A DNA stretch of 53,351 nt from Deltaproteobacteria bacterium (GTDB lineage: Bacteria; Desulfobacterota; SM23-61). This document shows positions 31,987-39,462 of the stretch, piece by piece; position 1 is the first letter of the stretch, and each line of letters begins with the position of its first letter. The position numbers were made by a program, and so were the translations under genes. The notes under the pieces were generated by a model. The model was not told where the DNA came from. It did not search any database and saw nothing but the letters and a program-made list of their open reading frames with translations. The stretch lies in the NCBI GenBank assembly GCA_016875165.1, contig VGSF01000024.1, forward strand, positions 1 to 53,351, in the 5' to 3' direction.

Positions 31987-32991
31987 ATGCATAGAAATTG
32001 GCAAACCCTGATTAAAGCGAAGGGCTTGGAGGCGGAAGAAGAGACCCTTAGTCCCACTTACGGGCGTTTTCATGTAGAGCCTCTGGAACGCGGGTTTGGT
32101 ATCACCATCGGGAATTCCTTGCGGCGAATTCTGCTTTCCTCCCTCCAAGGGGCGGCCATTACGGCTGTGCGCATCAAAGGGGTTCTACACGAATTTTCCA
32201 CCCTGCCCGGGGTACAGGAGGATGTCGCTGACATTATACTGAGCATAAAGGAAATATTGGTAAAGCTTAACTCCGATGGTCCGGAAACCCTGCGATTGAA
32301 AGTTAACAAACCCGGACTGGTGCGAGCCCGGGATATTCAGGCAAACCCAAACGTGCAAATTTTAAATCCGGAATACCCTATCGCCACCCTTTCCGAGGAC
32401 GGGGAACTGGAGATGGAGGTGACCGTCAAACGGGGCAGGGGATATGTCCCCGCAGAACGGAATCGGGAAGAGGGGCAGCCTATCGGCACGATTCCCATCG
32501 ACGCCCTTTATTCCCCCATCCGCAAGGTAAATTACACCGTTACCCATTCCCGCGTGGGGCAGATTACGGATTATGACCGGCTTACTCTGGAGGTCTGGAC
32601 CAACGGAGGCGTCGCCCCTAGGGATGCCATCGGTTACGCCGCCAAAATCATTAAAGAACAGATCAGCGTATTTATCAACTTTGATGAAGGGGATGCCGTT
32701 CCCAAGCTTCTCGAGGTGGAAGAAGCCTCCAAACTTAACGAGAACCTCTTTAAAAACGTGGATGAACTCGAACTTTCCGTACGTTCCGCCAATTGCCTGA
32801 AGAATGCTGATATCCGCTTTATAGGGGATCTGGTGCAAAAGAGCGAAGCCGAAATGCTAAAGACGAAAAATTTTGGCCGAAAGTCTTTGAATGAGATCAA
32901 GGAGATTCTGACGGAGATGGGATTGGGCCTGGGCATGAAGCTGGAAAACTGGCCCCCTGCCGAACTGGAGAAACCGGAACAAGAAGCATAG
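31987..32991 (+). CDS. rpoA: DNA-directed RNA polymerase subunit alpha
   Basis: Alpha dimerises to nucleate RNA polymerase and contacts UP elements and activators. The protein has 334 residues. The N-terminal domain includes [20 protein letters not shown] and [18 protein letters not shown]. The C-terminal domain (about 265-315) has [20 protein letters not shown] and [20 protein letters not shown]. rplQ follows after 15 bases. Confidence 0.98.
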   Translation: MHRNWQTLIKAKGLEAEEETLSPTYGRFHVEPLERGFGITIGNSLRRILLSSLQGAAITAVRIKGVLHEFSTLPGVQEDVADIILSIKEILVKLNSDGPETLRLKVNKPGLVRARDIQANPNVQILNPEYPIATLSEDGELEMEVTVKRGRGYVPAERNREEGQPIGTIPIDALYSPIRKVNYTVTHSRVGQITDYDRLTLEVWTNGGVAPRDAIGYAAKIIKEQISVFINFDEGDAVPKLLEVEEASKLNENLFKNVDELELSVRSANCLKNADIRFIGDLVQKSEAEMLKTKNFGRKSLNEIKEILTEMGLGLGMKLENWPPAELEKPEQEA

Positions 32992-33006
32992 AAAAGGAAC
33001 GTTACG

Positions 33007-33468
33007 ATGCGCCATCGAATTGCTGGAAGAAAATTAGGCCGGACTACGAGCCATCGAGGGGCCATGTTGCGCAATTTGGTTACCTCCCTGCTGGAACATG
33101 AAAAAGTCAAAACGACGGATGCCAAAGCCAAAGAACTTCGCCCCCTGGCTGAAAAAATGATCGGGCTGGGGAAACGCGGAGACCTTCATGCCAGACGTCA
33201 GGTTTTATCTGTACTGCGTAAAGAAGAAGTGGTTCGGAAGCTGTTTGATACTCTCTCCCCCCGTTACCAGTCGCGCAATGGAGGTTATACCAGGATCGTT
33301 AAACTGGGATATCGCCCAGGTGACGGAGCGCCCGTCTCCGTCGTGGAATTGGTTGTCGAAGGCAAAGAAATTCGGAGCCTGAGAAAGCGCAGGGCCGGGA
33401 AGAAGAGCCAGAAGGATAAAGGCGCCGCCGAGTCGGCGAAACCGGCGGCCCCGGCTACCAGGCCGTAG
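33007..33468 (+). CDS. rplQ: 50S ribosomal protein L17
   Basis: L17 surrounds the tunnel exit. The 153-residue protein starts [20 protein letters not shown] and contains [20 protein letters not shown] and [20 protein letters not shown]. The C-terminus carries a Lys/Ala/Pro tail longer than the basic L17 core. It ends the alpha cluster and is followed by a terminator. Confidence 0.97.
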   Translation: MRHRIAGRKLGRTTSHRGAMLRNLVTSLLEHEKVKTTDAKAKELRPLAEKMIGLGKRGDLHARRQVLSVLRKEEVVRKLFDTLSPRYQSRNGGYTRIVKLGYRPGDGAPVSVVELVVEGKEIRSLRKRRAGKKSQKDKGAAESAKPAAPATRP

Positions 33469-33476
33469 ATAAGGAG

Positions 33477-33511
33477 AAAAAAAGGGCGAGACTGAGTCTG
33501 GCCCTTTTTTT
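33477..33511 (+). terminator. Rho-independent terminator after rplQ
   Basis: AAAGGGC (33481-33487) pairs with GCCCTTT (33501-33507) around a 13-base loop that itself contains AGACT/AGTCT. A run of seven T (33505-33511) follows. This ends the ribosomal superoperon, only 10 bases before ecfA1. Confidence 0.8.
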
Positions 33512-33521
33512 ATGCAAGAAA

Positions 33522-34361
33522 ATGATCGAAGTCCGGGGCGCTACTTTTTCTTATCCCTCAGCAAAAGGTGAACCTAAGTTTTTGTTTGAAGATTTAAATC
33601 TCTTCATTCCCCGGGGGGGTCATGTAGCCCTAATGGGCCCGAACGGGTCCGGAAAGAGCACTCTGGGGAAGATGATCAAGGGTTTGCTCTCCCCCTCTTC
33701 CGGCCAGGTTCTTATCGCCGGACATCCGCTGAAAACCGGAGAAATTTCTCCGCGAGTCGGATACGTATTTTCCAACCCGGAAAACCAGATCGTCTCTTCC
33801 GTGGTCGAAGAAGACATAGCCTTTGGGCTGGAAAATATGGGGATGGACCCTTCAACCATCGCTATCCGTGTGCGGGAATGCCTTGGTTTAGTTGACATGG
33901 AAGATTATCGCTTTCATGCTCCCCACCTCCTCTCCGGCGGGCAGCAGCAAAAAATTGTTTTGGCAGGGGTGTTGGCGATGGAGAGCGAGGTTCTTGTCCT
34001 GGATGAACCCACTTCCATGTTAGATTTACAGGATCGCCGGGGAATGCTTGATCTCTTAGAAAAAATCCATGGAGAAGGGGGAAGAACAATCCTCCATATC
34101 ACCCATTATTTCGAAGAAGCCCTGAGAGCCCAAGAATTTATGTATCTCGACCAGGGGCGGATTTCTTATTATGGACCGTGGGAAAAATTTTTTTCCCTGG
34201 AGCTTGAGAGGGATTCTCTCAGGGTGGCCTTTCCTCCCCTTCTGCATCTTATCCAGGGGTTACGGGAACGGGGGCATTTAATTCCCCCAAAAGTGCGGTC
34301 TTTGGAAGAATTGAAAGAATTTCTCCTGCAAAGTTCAACCTCCGGATGCACATCTTTTTAA
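33522..34361 (+). CDS. ecfA1: ECF transporter ATPase EcfA1 (CbiO-like)
   Basis: This is a cytoplasmic ATPase of an energy-coupling-factor vitamin/metal importer. The 279-residue protein has Walker A GPNGSGKST (39-47), a Q-loop with SNPENQIVS (84-92), signature LSGGQQ (137-142) and Walker B VLVLDEP (157-163), followed by an H-loop (THYFEEA). ATG 33522 has no good SD and starts 10 bases after the terminator T-tract, so expression probably depends on read-through. The position after rplQ matches Firmicutes-type loci. Confidence 0.9.
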   Translation: MIEVRGATFSYPSAKGEPKFLFEDLNLFIPRGGHVALMGPNGSGKSTLGKMIKGLLSPSSGQVLIAGHPLKTGEISPRVGYVFSNPENQIVSSVVEEDIAFGLENMGMDPSTIAIRVRECLGLVDMEDYRFHAPHLLSGGQQQKIVLAGVLAMESEVLVLDEPTSMLDLQDRRGMLDLLEKIHGEGGRTILHITHYFEEALRAQEFMYLDQGRISYYGPWEKFFSLELERDSLRVAFPPLLHLIQGLRERGHLIPPKVRSLEELKEFLLQSSTSGCTSF

Positions 34362-34433
34362 TCATACCCTTTAACTCCGAACTCACCCAAACGCAAATAA
34401 CAGGATGCGGGAAAAGCCCTTTCCGGATTATCC

Positions 34434-34463
34434 TTGACACTCTTATGCGCTTATACATATAAT
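34434..34463 (+). promoter_or_regulatory. Consensus sigma70 promoter upstream of the EF-Tu-domain-2-like gene
   Basis: A perfect TTGACA (34434-34439) and a perfect TATAAT (34458-34463) are separated by 18 bases in the spacer after ecfA1. Transcription would start near 34470 and read the small gene at 34538 and then ecfA2. Confidence 0.8.
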
Positions 34464-34537
34464 TTCCCAAGGATTTCAGTGAAATTGCCGAAAATCTTTT
34501 CAAGCGGCGAATGCTGCTTGAGGAAAGGAGGCTGGAA

Positions 34538-34795
34538 ATGCCGGAACAAAAAGTGGGAGAAGTGATCAAGTTTTTTTCCAAGGCCAGCGTTGCGGCAATC
34601 AAGCTTACAAAGGGTACCCTAAGGGTTGGAGACCGGATTAAAATCAAGGGGCATACTACTGATTTTGAAGATCAGGTTCAGTCGATGCAAATCGAGAACC
34701 AGGCAGTGGAGAAGGCCGAACCAGGGGAACTGATCGGGATAAAAGTAAAGGATCGCGTGCGGGAAAAAGACGCGGTCTGGAAAATCACGGAATAA
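34538..34795 (+). CDS. Small EF-Tu domain 2-like protein
   Basis: The 85-residue protein starts at ATG 34538 behind a perfect AAAGGAGG. GTLRVGDRIKIKGHTTDF and GELIGIKVKDRVREKD match the beta-barrel pattern of domain 2 of translation GTPases, without a G domain. Proteins like this are usually annotated translation elongation factor-like, with no firm function. It lies between two ECF ATPase genes and has its own strong promoter, so it is probably not a transporter part. Confidence 0.75.
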   Translation: MPEQKVGEVIKFFSKASVAAIKLTKGTLRVGDRIKIKGHTTDFEDQVQSMQIENQAVEKAEPGELIGIKVKDRVREKDAVWKITE

Positions 34796-34805
34796 GGGGG
34801 AGAAT

Positions 34806-35723
34806 ATTCGTCAACCCATCATTTATGTTGAGAGGTTGAGTCATATTTACAATCAGGGCACTTCTTTGGAGAAAACGGGTCTGGAAGATGTTTCCCTTAA
34901 GATCGAAGAAGGGGAGTGCGTAGGAATTGTGGGGGAGACTGGTTCGGGAAAGACAACTCTGGTGCAACATTTTATTGGATTGCTTTCGCCATCTTCCGGG
35001 AAGGTATATGTTGAGGGGATAGAAATTGGCCGGCCCGGAATATCCCGGGTGGAACTGCGGCAGCACGTAGGGCTTGTGTTTCAGTACCCGGAGCATCAGC
35101 TTTTTGAGGAGACGGTTTTTGATGATATATCCTTCGTTTTACGCCAGCGAAAAAACCTTTCAATCCAGGAGATTGAATGTCGAGTGAGGTCGGCCTGCGC
35201 GGTCGTCGACCTGGATTATGAAAAATTCCATCGGCGGTCGCCTTTCGAGTTAAGCGGCGGGGAAATGCGCCGCGTAGCCCTGGCCGGAATTTTAATCCAG
35301 GAGCCACGCTTGCTCATCCTGGATGAACCTACCGTTGGTTTAGATGGACCCAGCAAACGGGAGATACTAAAAGAAATTGGCGATCTTCACCGTTTAGGGA
35401 AGACCGTGGTCATCGTTTCCCATGGGGTGGAGGACCTTCTCGACATTGTCACCCGCTTAATCGTCCTGGAAGAAGGAAGGATATTGACAACCGGTCCGCC
35501 TGCCGAAGTCTTTTCTTTCCTCCTGAAGTCCAGGAAACTCCTCTTTCTGGTTCCTTCCATATATCGCCTATGCCATGAGCTGCGGGAGGAAGGGTGGAAG
35601 GTTCCCGAGGGAATTTTTCGCCTAGAGGAAGCTTTACCAGCCCTGGATCGATTTTTGGGAGCCAAAACCCTCCGACTTCCTCCCACGTTAACGTCAAAGT
35701 GGCATCTAAAAAAAGACCATTAG
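34806..35723 (+). CDS. ecfA2: ECF transporter ATPase EcfA2 (CbiO-like)
   Basis: This is the partner ATPase of EcfA1. Family N-termini end ...V.LSHIY, and here the frame reads IRQPIIYVERLSHIYNQG from an ATT codon at 34806, placed behind TAAGGGGGAG. TTG 34836 is the only standard in-frame start and would cut the first beta strand, so ATT is proposed. The product is 305 residues with Walker A GETGSGKT (43-50), LSGGEMRRVALAG and LLILDEPTVGLD. No ecfT gene follows. Confidence 0.85.
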   Translation: MRQPIIYVERLSHIYNQGTSLEKTGLEDVSLKIEEGECVGIVGETGSGKTTLVQHFIGLLSPSSGKVYVEGIEIGRPGISRVELRQHVGLVFQYPEHQLFEETVFDDISFVLRQRKNLSIQEIECRVRSACAVVDLDYEKFHRRSPFELSGGEMRRVALAGILIQEPRLLILDEPTVGLDGPSKREILKEIGDLHRLGKTVVIVSHGVEDLLDIVTRLIVLEEGRILTTGPPAEVFSFLLKSRKLLFLVPSIYRLCHELREEGWKVPEGIFRLEEALPALDRFLGAKTLRLPPTLTSKWHLKKDH

Positions 35724-35903
35724 ATATTAGCTGCGTTATCCTTAATTGGGCTTTGGCCCCGCTCTCCTCCACCTGAGCTGCGGCCTTATATTTTCGCTTT
35801 ATTCCTGCGTTCAATGAAGCGAAATGAGCCAGCAGTTCTTTCTTCCCCGGGAGCCTGCCTTCCTGGTCAGTAGCCTTGACTTTGCATATGAAAATGGAAA
35901 GTT
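35724..35903. other. Gap after ecfA2 with possible - strand coding remnant
   Basis: Where ecfT would be expected there is no transporter gene. On the - strand a frame from about 35890 down into ecfA2 reads like protein, with words such as KVKATDQEGRLPGKKELLAH and LNAGIKRKYKAAAQVEESG. It has no start codon or ribosome-binding site. It could be the remains of a gene cut off by the miniature element at 35904, or a chance frame. Confidence 0.25.
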
Positions 35904-36059
35904 GATGAATTCGTAAAAAGCCTGAAAATGCGTCTTTCTGTCATTCCGGCGAAAGCCGGAATCCAGTTCTTTCAAATAGTTATAAGTTCTCTGGACTCCG
36001 GTTTTCACCTGTCGGCCAGGCACAGGCAGGCCGGAGTGACGAATTTTTACGAGATCATC
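35904..36059. mobile_element. Miniature inverted-repeat element, family A copy 3
   Basis: The left end GATGAATTCGTAAAAAGCC (35904-35922) and right end GAATTTTTACGAGATCATC (36041-36059) are inverted copies with a few changes. AAAGTT flanks both sides (35898-35903, 36060-36065). The interior shares CTCTGGACTCCGGTTTTCAC with copy 1, plus the inverted words CATTCCGGCGAAAGCCGGAAT. There is no ORF. Confidence 0.75.
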
Positions 36060-36262
36060 AAAGTTAAGTGGTCCACCTTTTAAAGGGGAAATTAAGGTTG
36101 ATTAAGTAGGCGACCTATGGTATGAAATTTAGAATTTACGTTTCCGGCGGGACGATGAATAGTTCTCCCGGTTTTTATAGTCGTCGGCAACAAGCTGACA
36201 AAAAACTTTCGAAGAGGTAACAGTTTAGCGCTTTGAAAAAATGGTATTAGAGCCTTTGTTGA

Positions 36263-36428
36263 GGGCCGGGGGTTAGAGCGGAACGCGCCGGAAGCATCGG
36301 TTGGGTTTCCGCTTGGCCACGAGGAAAGAAGATCTTTTACTCCGGAGAAGGCGGGGGTTCTTGCCCGCCCCATATGCGGAGAAATAAGCGCCTCATGATT
36401 CCAAACGTTCCGTTCTGGCCCCCGGCCC
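36263..36428 (+). ncRNA. Candidate structured RNA (unrecognised)
   Basis: Arms 36263-36285 and 36406-36428 pair over 21 positions. GGGCCGGGGG pairs with CCCCCGGCCC, then comes a 2x2 internal loop (TT/GG), then AGAGCGGAACG pairs with CGTTCCGTTCT with one G-U. The 120-base interior holds a hairpin GGCGGG/CCCGCC (36350-36369) and AAAGA/TCTTT. A weak upstream promoter, CTGACA (36195) plus 17 bases plus TAACAG, is possible. The single G-U and the absence of a T-tract argue for a folded RNA over a terminator. Size and shape are compatible with 6S RNA, but I do not recognise its conserved core. The strand is inferred from the flanking genes. Confidence 0.45.
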
Positions 36429-36498
36429 ATGGAATCCCTTGGCCTTTACAACACACCTTTTTTCAAAGAGCTAAAGTGTTACACGAAAAGAGGTTTTG

Positions 36499-37266
36499 AT
36501 GGAGCTCCGAGTTCTGGGTTGTTATGGGGGAGAATTACCCGGATATCGATTTTGCAGCTTCGCGATAGATGGAAAATTGCTGTTGGACGCGGGAGCCGTT
36601 ACCTCGGTCCTCCGCCTTCCCGAACAGCGCCGCCTTTCTTACATCCTGGTCACCCATACCCATCTTGACCATATCAAGGACATTCCTTTCCTGGCAGCCA
36701 ACCTGGTAGAGGAGCGGTTCCATCAACCGGTGAACATTATCAGCACCGGGCAGATCATCGAAGGGATTAAATCTCATCTTTTTAACGATGCTTTATGGCC
36801 GGATTTCACAGTCCTGCCCACTGTGGAATTTCCTGTGTTAAAGTTTATCTCCATCGAACCTGAAGTGGATGTTCCCATGGGGGAATTTACCATCCGGGCC
36901 ATTCCTGTGAACCATACGGTCCAGGCCGTTGGCTACATCATTCACAAAGGGCGAAGCGCCATCCTCTACACCGGGGACACCGGGCCTACGGAGCGTATCT
37001 GGGAAGAGGCCAACAGCCTCAAGGATTTAAAAGCGGTGATGGTCGAGACTTCCTTTCCGAACGGGTTGCGGGCCATTGCCGAAAGCAGCGGCCACCTGAC
37101 CCCGATGATGCTGAAGCGGGAGCTTAAAAAACTTCGCCGCAAAGACATCCCCGTCCTGCTGGCCCACATGAAACCCCAGTATTTAAGCTTACTCCGGAAA
37201 GAGGTCGGCAACATGGGTCGTCCCAAGATCTCTTTTTTGCGGCAGGGAGCGCGTTACCGGTTTTAA
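36499..37266 (+). CDS. Metallo-beta-lactamase-fold hydrolase, class II cyclic-nucleotide phosphodiesterase-like
   Basis: The 255-residue cytoplasmic protein has the metal motif HTHLDH (53-58), then H139 (VNHT), D160 (YTGDTGP), H199 (SSGHLTP) and H223 (LAHMKP). These are the ligands of a two-metal site. The pattern resembles class II 3',5'-cyclic nucleotide phosphodiesterases; the true substrate is not shown by sequence. ATG 36499 is preferred over the adjacent TTG because of AGAGG spacing. accD starts 3 bases after its stop. Confidence 0.8.
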   Translation: MELRVLGCYGGELPGYRFCSFAIDGKLLLDAGAVTSVLRLPEQRRLSYILVTHTHLDHIKDIPFLAANLVEERFHQPVNIISTGQIIEGIKSHLFNDALWPDFTVLPTVEFPVLKFISIEPEVDVPMGEFTIRAIPVNHTVQAVGYIIHKGRSAILYTGDTGPTERIWEEANSLKDLKAVMVETSFPNGLRAIAESSGHLTPMMLKRELKKLRRKDIPVLLAHMKPQYLSLLRKEVGNMGRPKISFLRQGARYRF

Positions 37267-37269
37267 GAT

Positions 37270-38085
37270 ATGGAAGATACCGATCTCCAGTGGATTCAGT
37301 GCAAGGCCTGCCGGGAAATGCTTTACCGCAAGGAAGTAGAGCGTAATCTGCAGGTTTGCCCCAAATGCAATTACCATTTTCGCATCTCGACCGCGGAGCG
37401 GCTATCCCTGGTGCTGGATGAAGGAAGCTTTGTGGAGAGCGATACCAACCTGGAGCCACTGGATCCTCTGCGGTTTAAGGATAAGATGAAATATGAGGAG
37501 CGAGTTCTGGAAAGCCAGCAAAAAACCCGCGCCAAAGAAGCCCTGGTGAGCGGCCAGGGGACGATCTGCGGGCAGCGCGTCATGATCGGAGCAATGAATT
37601 TTGAATTTATGGGGGGCTCCATGGGATCGGTGGTGGGGGAGAAGATTGCCCGCCTGGCCGAGAGGGCGATGGCTGAGGGTTGCGGGGTTATCATTTTTTG
37701 TTCATCAGGCGGAGCGCGCATGCAGGAGGGAATTCTTTCCTTGATGCAGATGGCCAAGACCAGCGCGGCCATTGGACGGCTGAAAGGAAATGGCCTGCCA
37801 TACATTTCCGTGCTCACCGATCCAACAACGGGCGGTGTCTCGGCGAGTTTTGCCATGTTAGGCGATGTGATCCTGGCGGAGCCCAAAGCGATCATTGGGT
37901 TTGCCGGCCAGCGGGTCATCGAGCAGACCATCAAGCAAAAATTACCCGAAGGATTTCAGCGGTCCGAATACCTGCTGGAACATGGGATGATTGACCTGAT
38001 CGTTGAGCGCAAAGAGATGAAAAAAGTGATAGGCAAGCTCCTGTCGTTGCTTAAGAAGCAGAAGAAGCGGGAGATTGAAACGTAG
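37270..38085 (+). CDS. accD: Acetyl-CoA carboxylase carboxyltransferase subunit beta
   Basis: AccD forms the carboxyltransferase with AccA and makes malonyl-CoA for fatty acid synthesis. The 271-residue protein has the N-terminal zinc ribbon CKAC (11/14) and CPKC (30/33). The crotonase-fold core reads [20 protein letters not shown] and [17 protein letters not shown]. folC starts directly after the stop. accA is not in this window. Confidence 0.96.
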   Translation: MEDTDLQWIQCKACREMLYRKEVERNLQVCPKCNYHFRISTAERLSLVLDEGSFVESDTNLEPLDPLRFKDKMKYEERVLESQQKTRAKEALVSGQGTICGQRVMIGAMNFEFMGGSMGSVVGEKIARLAERAMAEGCGVIIFCSSGGARMQEGILSLMQMAKTSAAIGRLKGNGLPYISVLTDPTTGGVSASFAMLGDVILAEPKAIIGFAGQRVIEQTIKQKLPEGFQRSEYLLEHGMIDLIVERKEMKKVIGKLLSLLKKQKKREIET

Positions 38086-39462
38086 ATGGCGGAGAGAAAA
38101 GGGGAGTTAAAAAAAGATTACCGGGAGACCCTGGATTACCTTTTTGGCTTGCAACGGTTCGGGATCAAACTGGGACTGGCTACTATAACGGCGTTGCTCA
38201 GGCATATGGGAGACCCCCATGCCGGGTTGCCGGCCGTTCATATTGCCGGCTCCAATGGTAAAGGTTCCACCGCAGCCTTTTTAGCTTCTGTCCTGCGGCA
38301 GGCCGGCTTGCGGGTCGGTCTTTATACCTCTCCCCATCTGGTGGACTTTAGCGAGCGAATCCAGGTTGATGGTATGGCCATTTCAACGGAAAGAGTAGTC
38401 CACTATACGGAATATATCCGGAAAGTGGTGGAGAAGCTGATCCAGAATGGAGAATTGGACCTAAGTCCAGATTCCCAATCTCCTCCCAAAGATATTGATC
38501 CCGAAAAGGCCACGATCACTTTTTTCGAATTCACTACGGCTATGGCTTTCCTCCATTTCCGGGAGGAGGGAGTGGAGATGGCCGTACTGGAGACAGGTAT
38601 GGGCGGAAGGCTGGATGCCACGAATGTGATTGATCCTCTGCTCTCCCTGATTACTCCCATCTCCTTAGAGCATCAGCAGTATCTGGGAAAAACGTTGTTG
38701 AAAATCGCCAGCGAAAAAGCGGGGATAATTAAACCAAAGCGGCCCTTGCTCACCTCAGCCCGCCAGCCCCGGGTGATTGCTTTATTCCGTAAGAGGTGCC
38801 GGGACCTCGGTTGTCCTTTCTATGTGTGGGGTGAAGACTTTAATGCTAAGAAGCAGGACAACCAGATTATTGATTTTCAGGGCAGGTTTCATCGCTGGGC
38901 CGGTCTGCGCCTGGGCCTTGCCGGTAACCATCAGGTGGTCAACGCTTCCTTAGCTCTATCCGCAGTGGAGGCATTGATGGAATTCGGGTTTTCCATTAAG
39001 GAGGCGCAGATCAGAGAGGGTATCGCCCAGGCCAGGTGGCCGGGGAGGCTGGAACTTAGCGGAGAAAATCCCAGGGTTCTTCTGGATGGAGCGCACAACC
39101 CCGAGGCCACGCGGGCGTTGAAGAAAGTTTTACGGAAGGATTTTCCGCGTCGCCGGCTGATTCTGGTCATGGGCATTATGGCGGATAAGGATATTCCCCA
39201 GATGATGGCCAACTTAGCGCCGCTGGCCGACCTTTTGATTCTGACCCGGCCAAAGATGGACCGGGCTGCCTCTCTGGACCTCTTGCGGGAGCAAGCAGCT
39301 CCTTTTAAAGAGCCCGCGGCAGAGATTGACGATGTGGGTCAAGCCCTGGACTACGCCCTAAGCCTGGCCAACCATGAGGACTTGGTCCTTGTCTCCGGAT
39401 CTCTTTTTACAGTAGGAGAAGCCCGCGCTCATTTAGTCAAAAAGGGCATGGTATTCTCTTGA
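38086..39462 (+). CDS. folC: Bifunctional dihydrofolate synthase/folylpolyglutamate synthase
   Basis: FolC adds glutamate to dihydropteroate and to folates using ATP. The 458-residue protein has the Mur-ligase P-loop HIAGSNGKGSTAAF (52-65), VLETGMGGRLDATNVIDP, SLEHQQYLGKTLLKIASEKA and the C-terminal VLLDGAHNPEATRALKKVL. accD-folC is a common gene pair. The stop overlaps the lptD start by 4 bases. Confidence 0.96.
   Translation: MAERKGELKKDYRETLDYLFGLQRFGIKLGLATITALLRHMGDPHAGLPAVHIAGSNGKGSTAAFLASVLRQAGLRVGLYTSPHLVDFSERIQVDGMAISTERVVHYTEYIRKVVEKLIQNGELDLSPDSQSPPKDIDPEKATITFFEFTTAMAFLHFREEGVEMAVLETGMGGRLDATNVIDPLLSLITPISLEHQQYLGKTLLKIASEKAGIIKPKRPLLTSARQPRVIALFRKRCRDLGCPFYVWGEDFNAKKQDNQIIDFQGRFHRWAGLRLGLAGNHQVVNASLALSAVEALMEFGFSIKEAQIREGIAQARWPGRLELSGENPRVLLDGAHNPEATRALKKVLRKDFPRRRLILVMGIMADKDIPQMMANLAPLADLLILTRPKMDRAASLDLLREQAAPFKEPAAEIDDVGQALDYALSLANHEDLVLVSGSLFTVGEARAHLVKKGMVFS

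Noticed and set aside
36092..36430. A 112-codon - strand frame over the candidate RNA.
   Set aside because: No ribosome-binding site, no recognisable motif, and the arms are constrained by base pairing instead.
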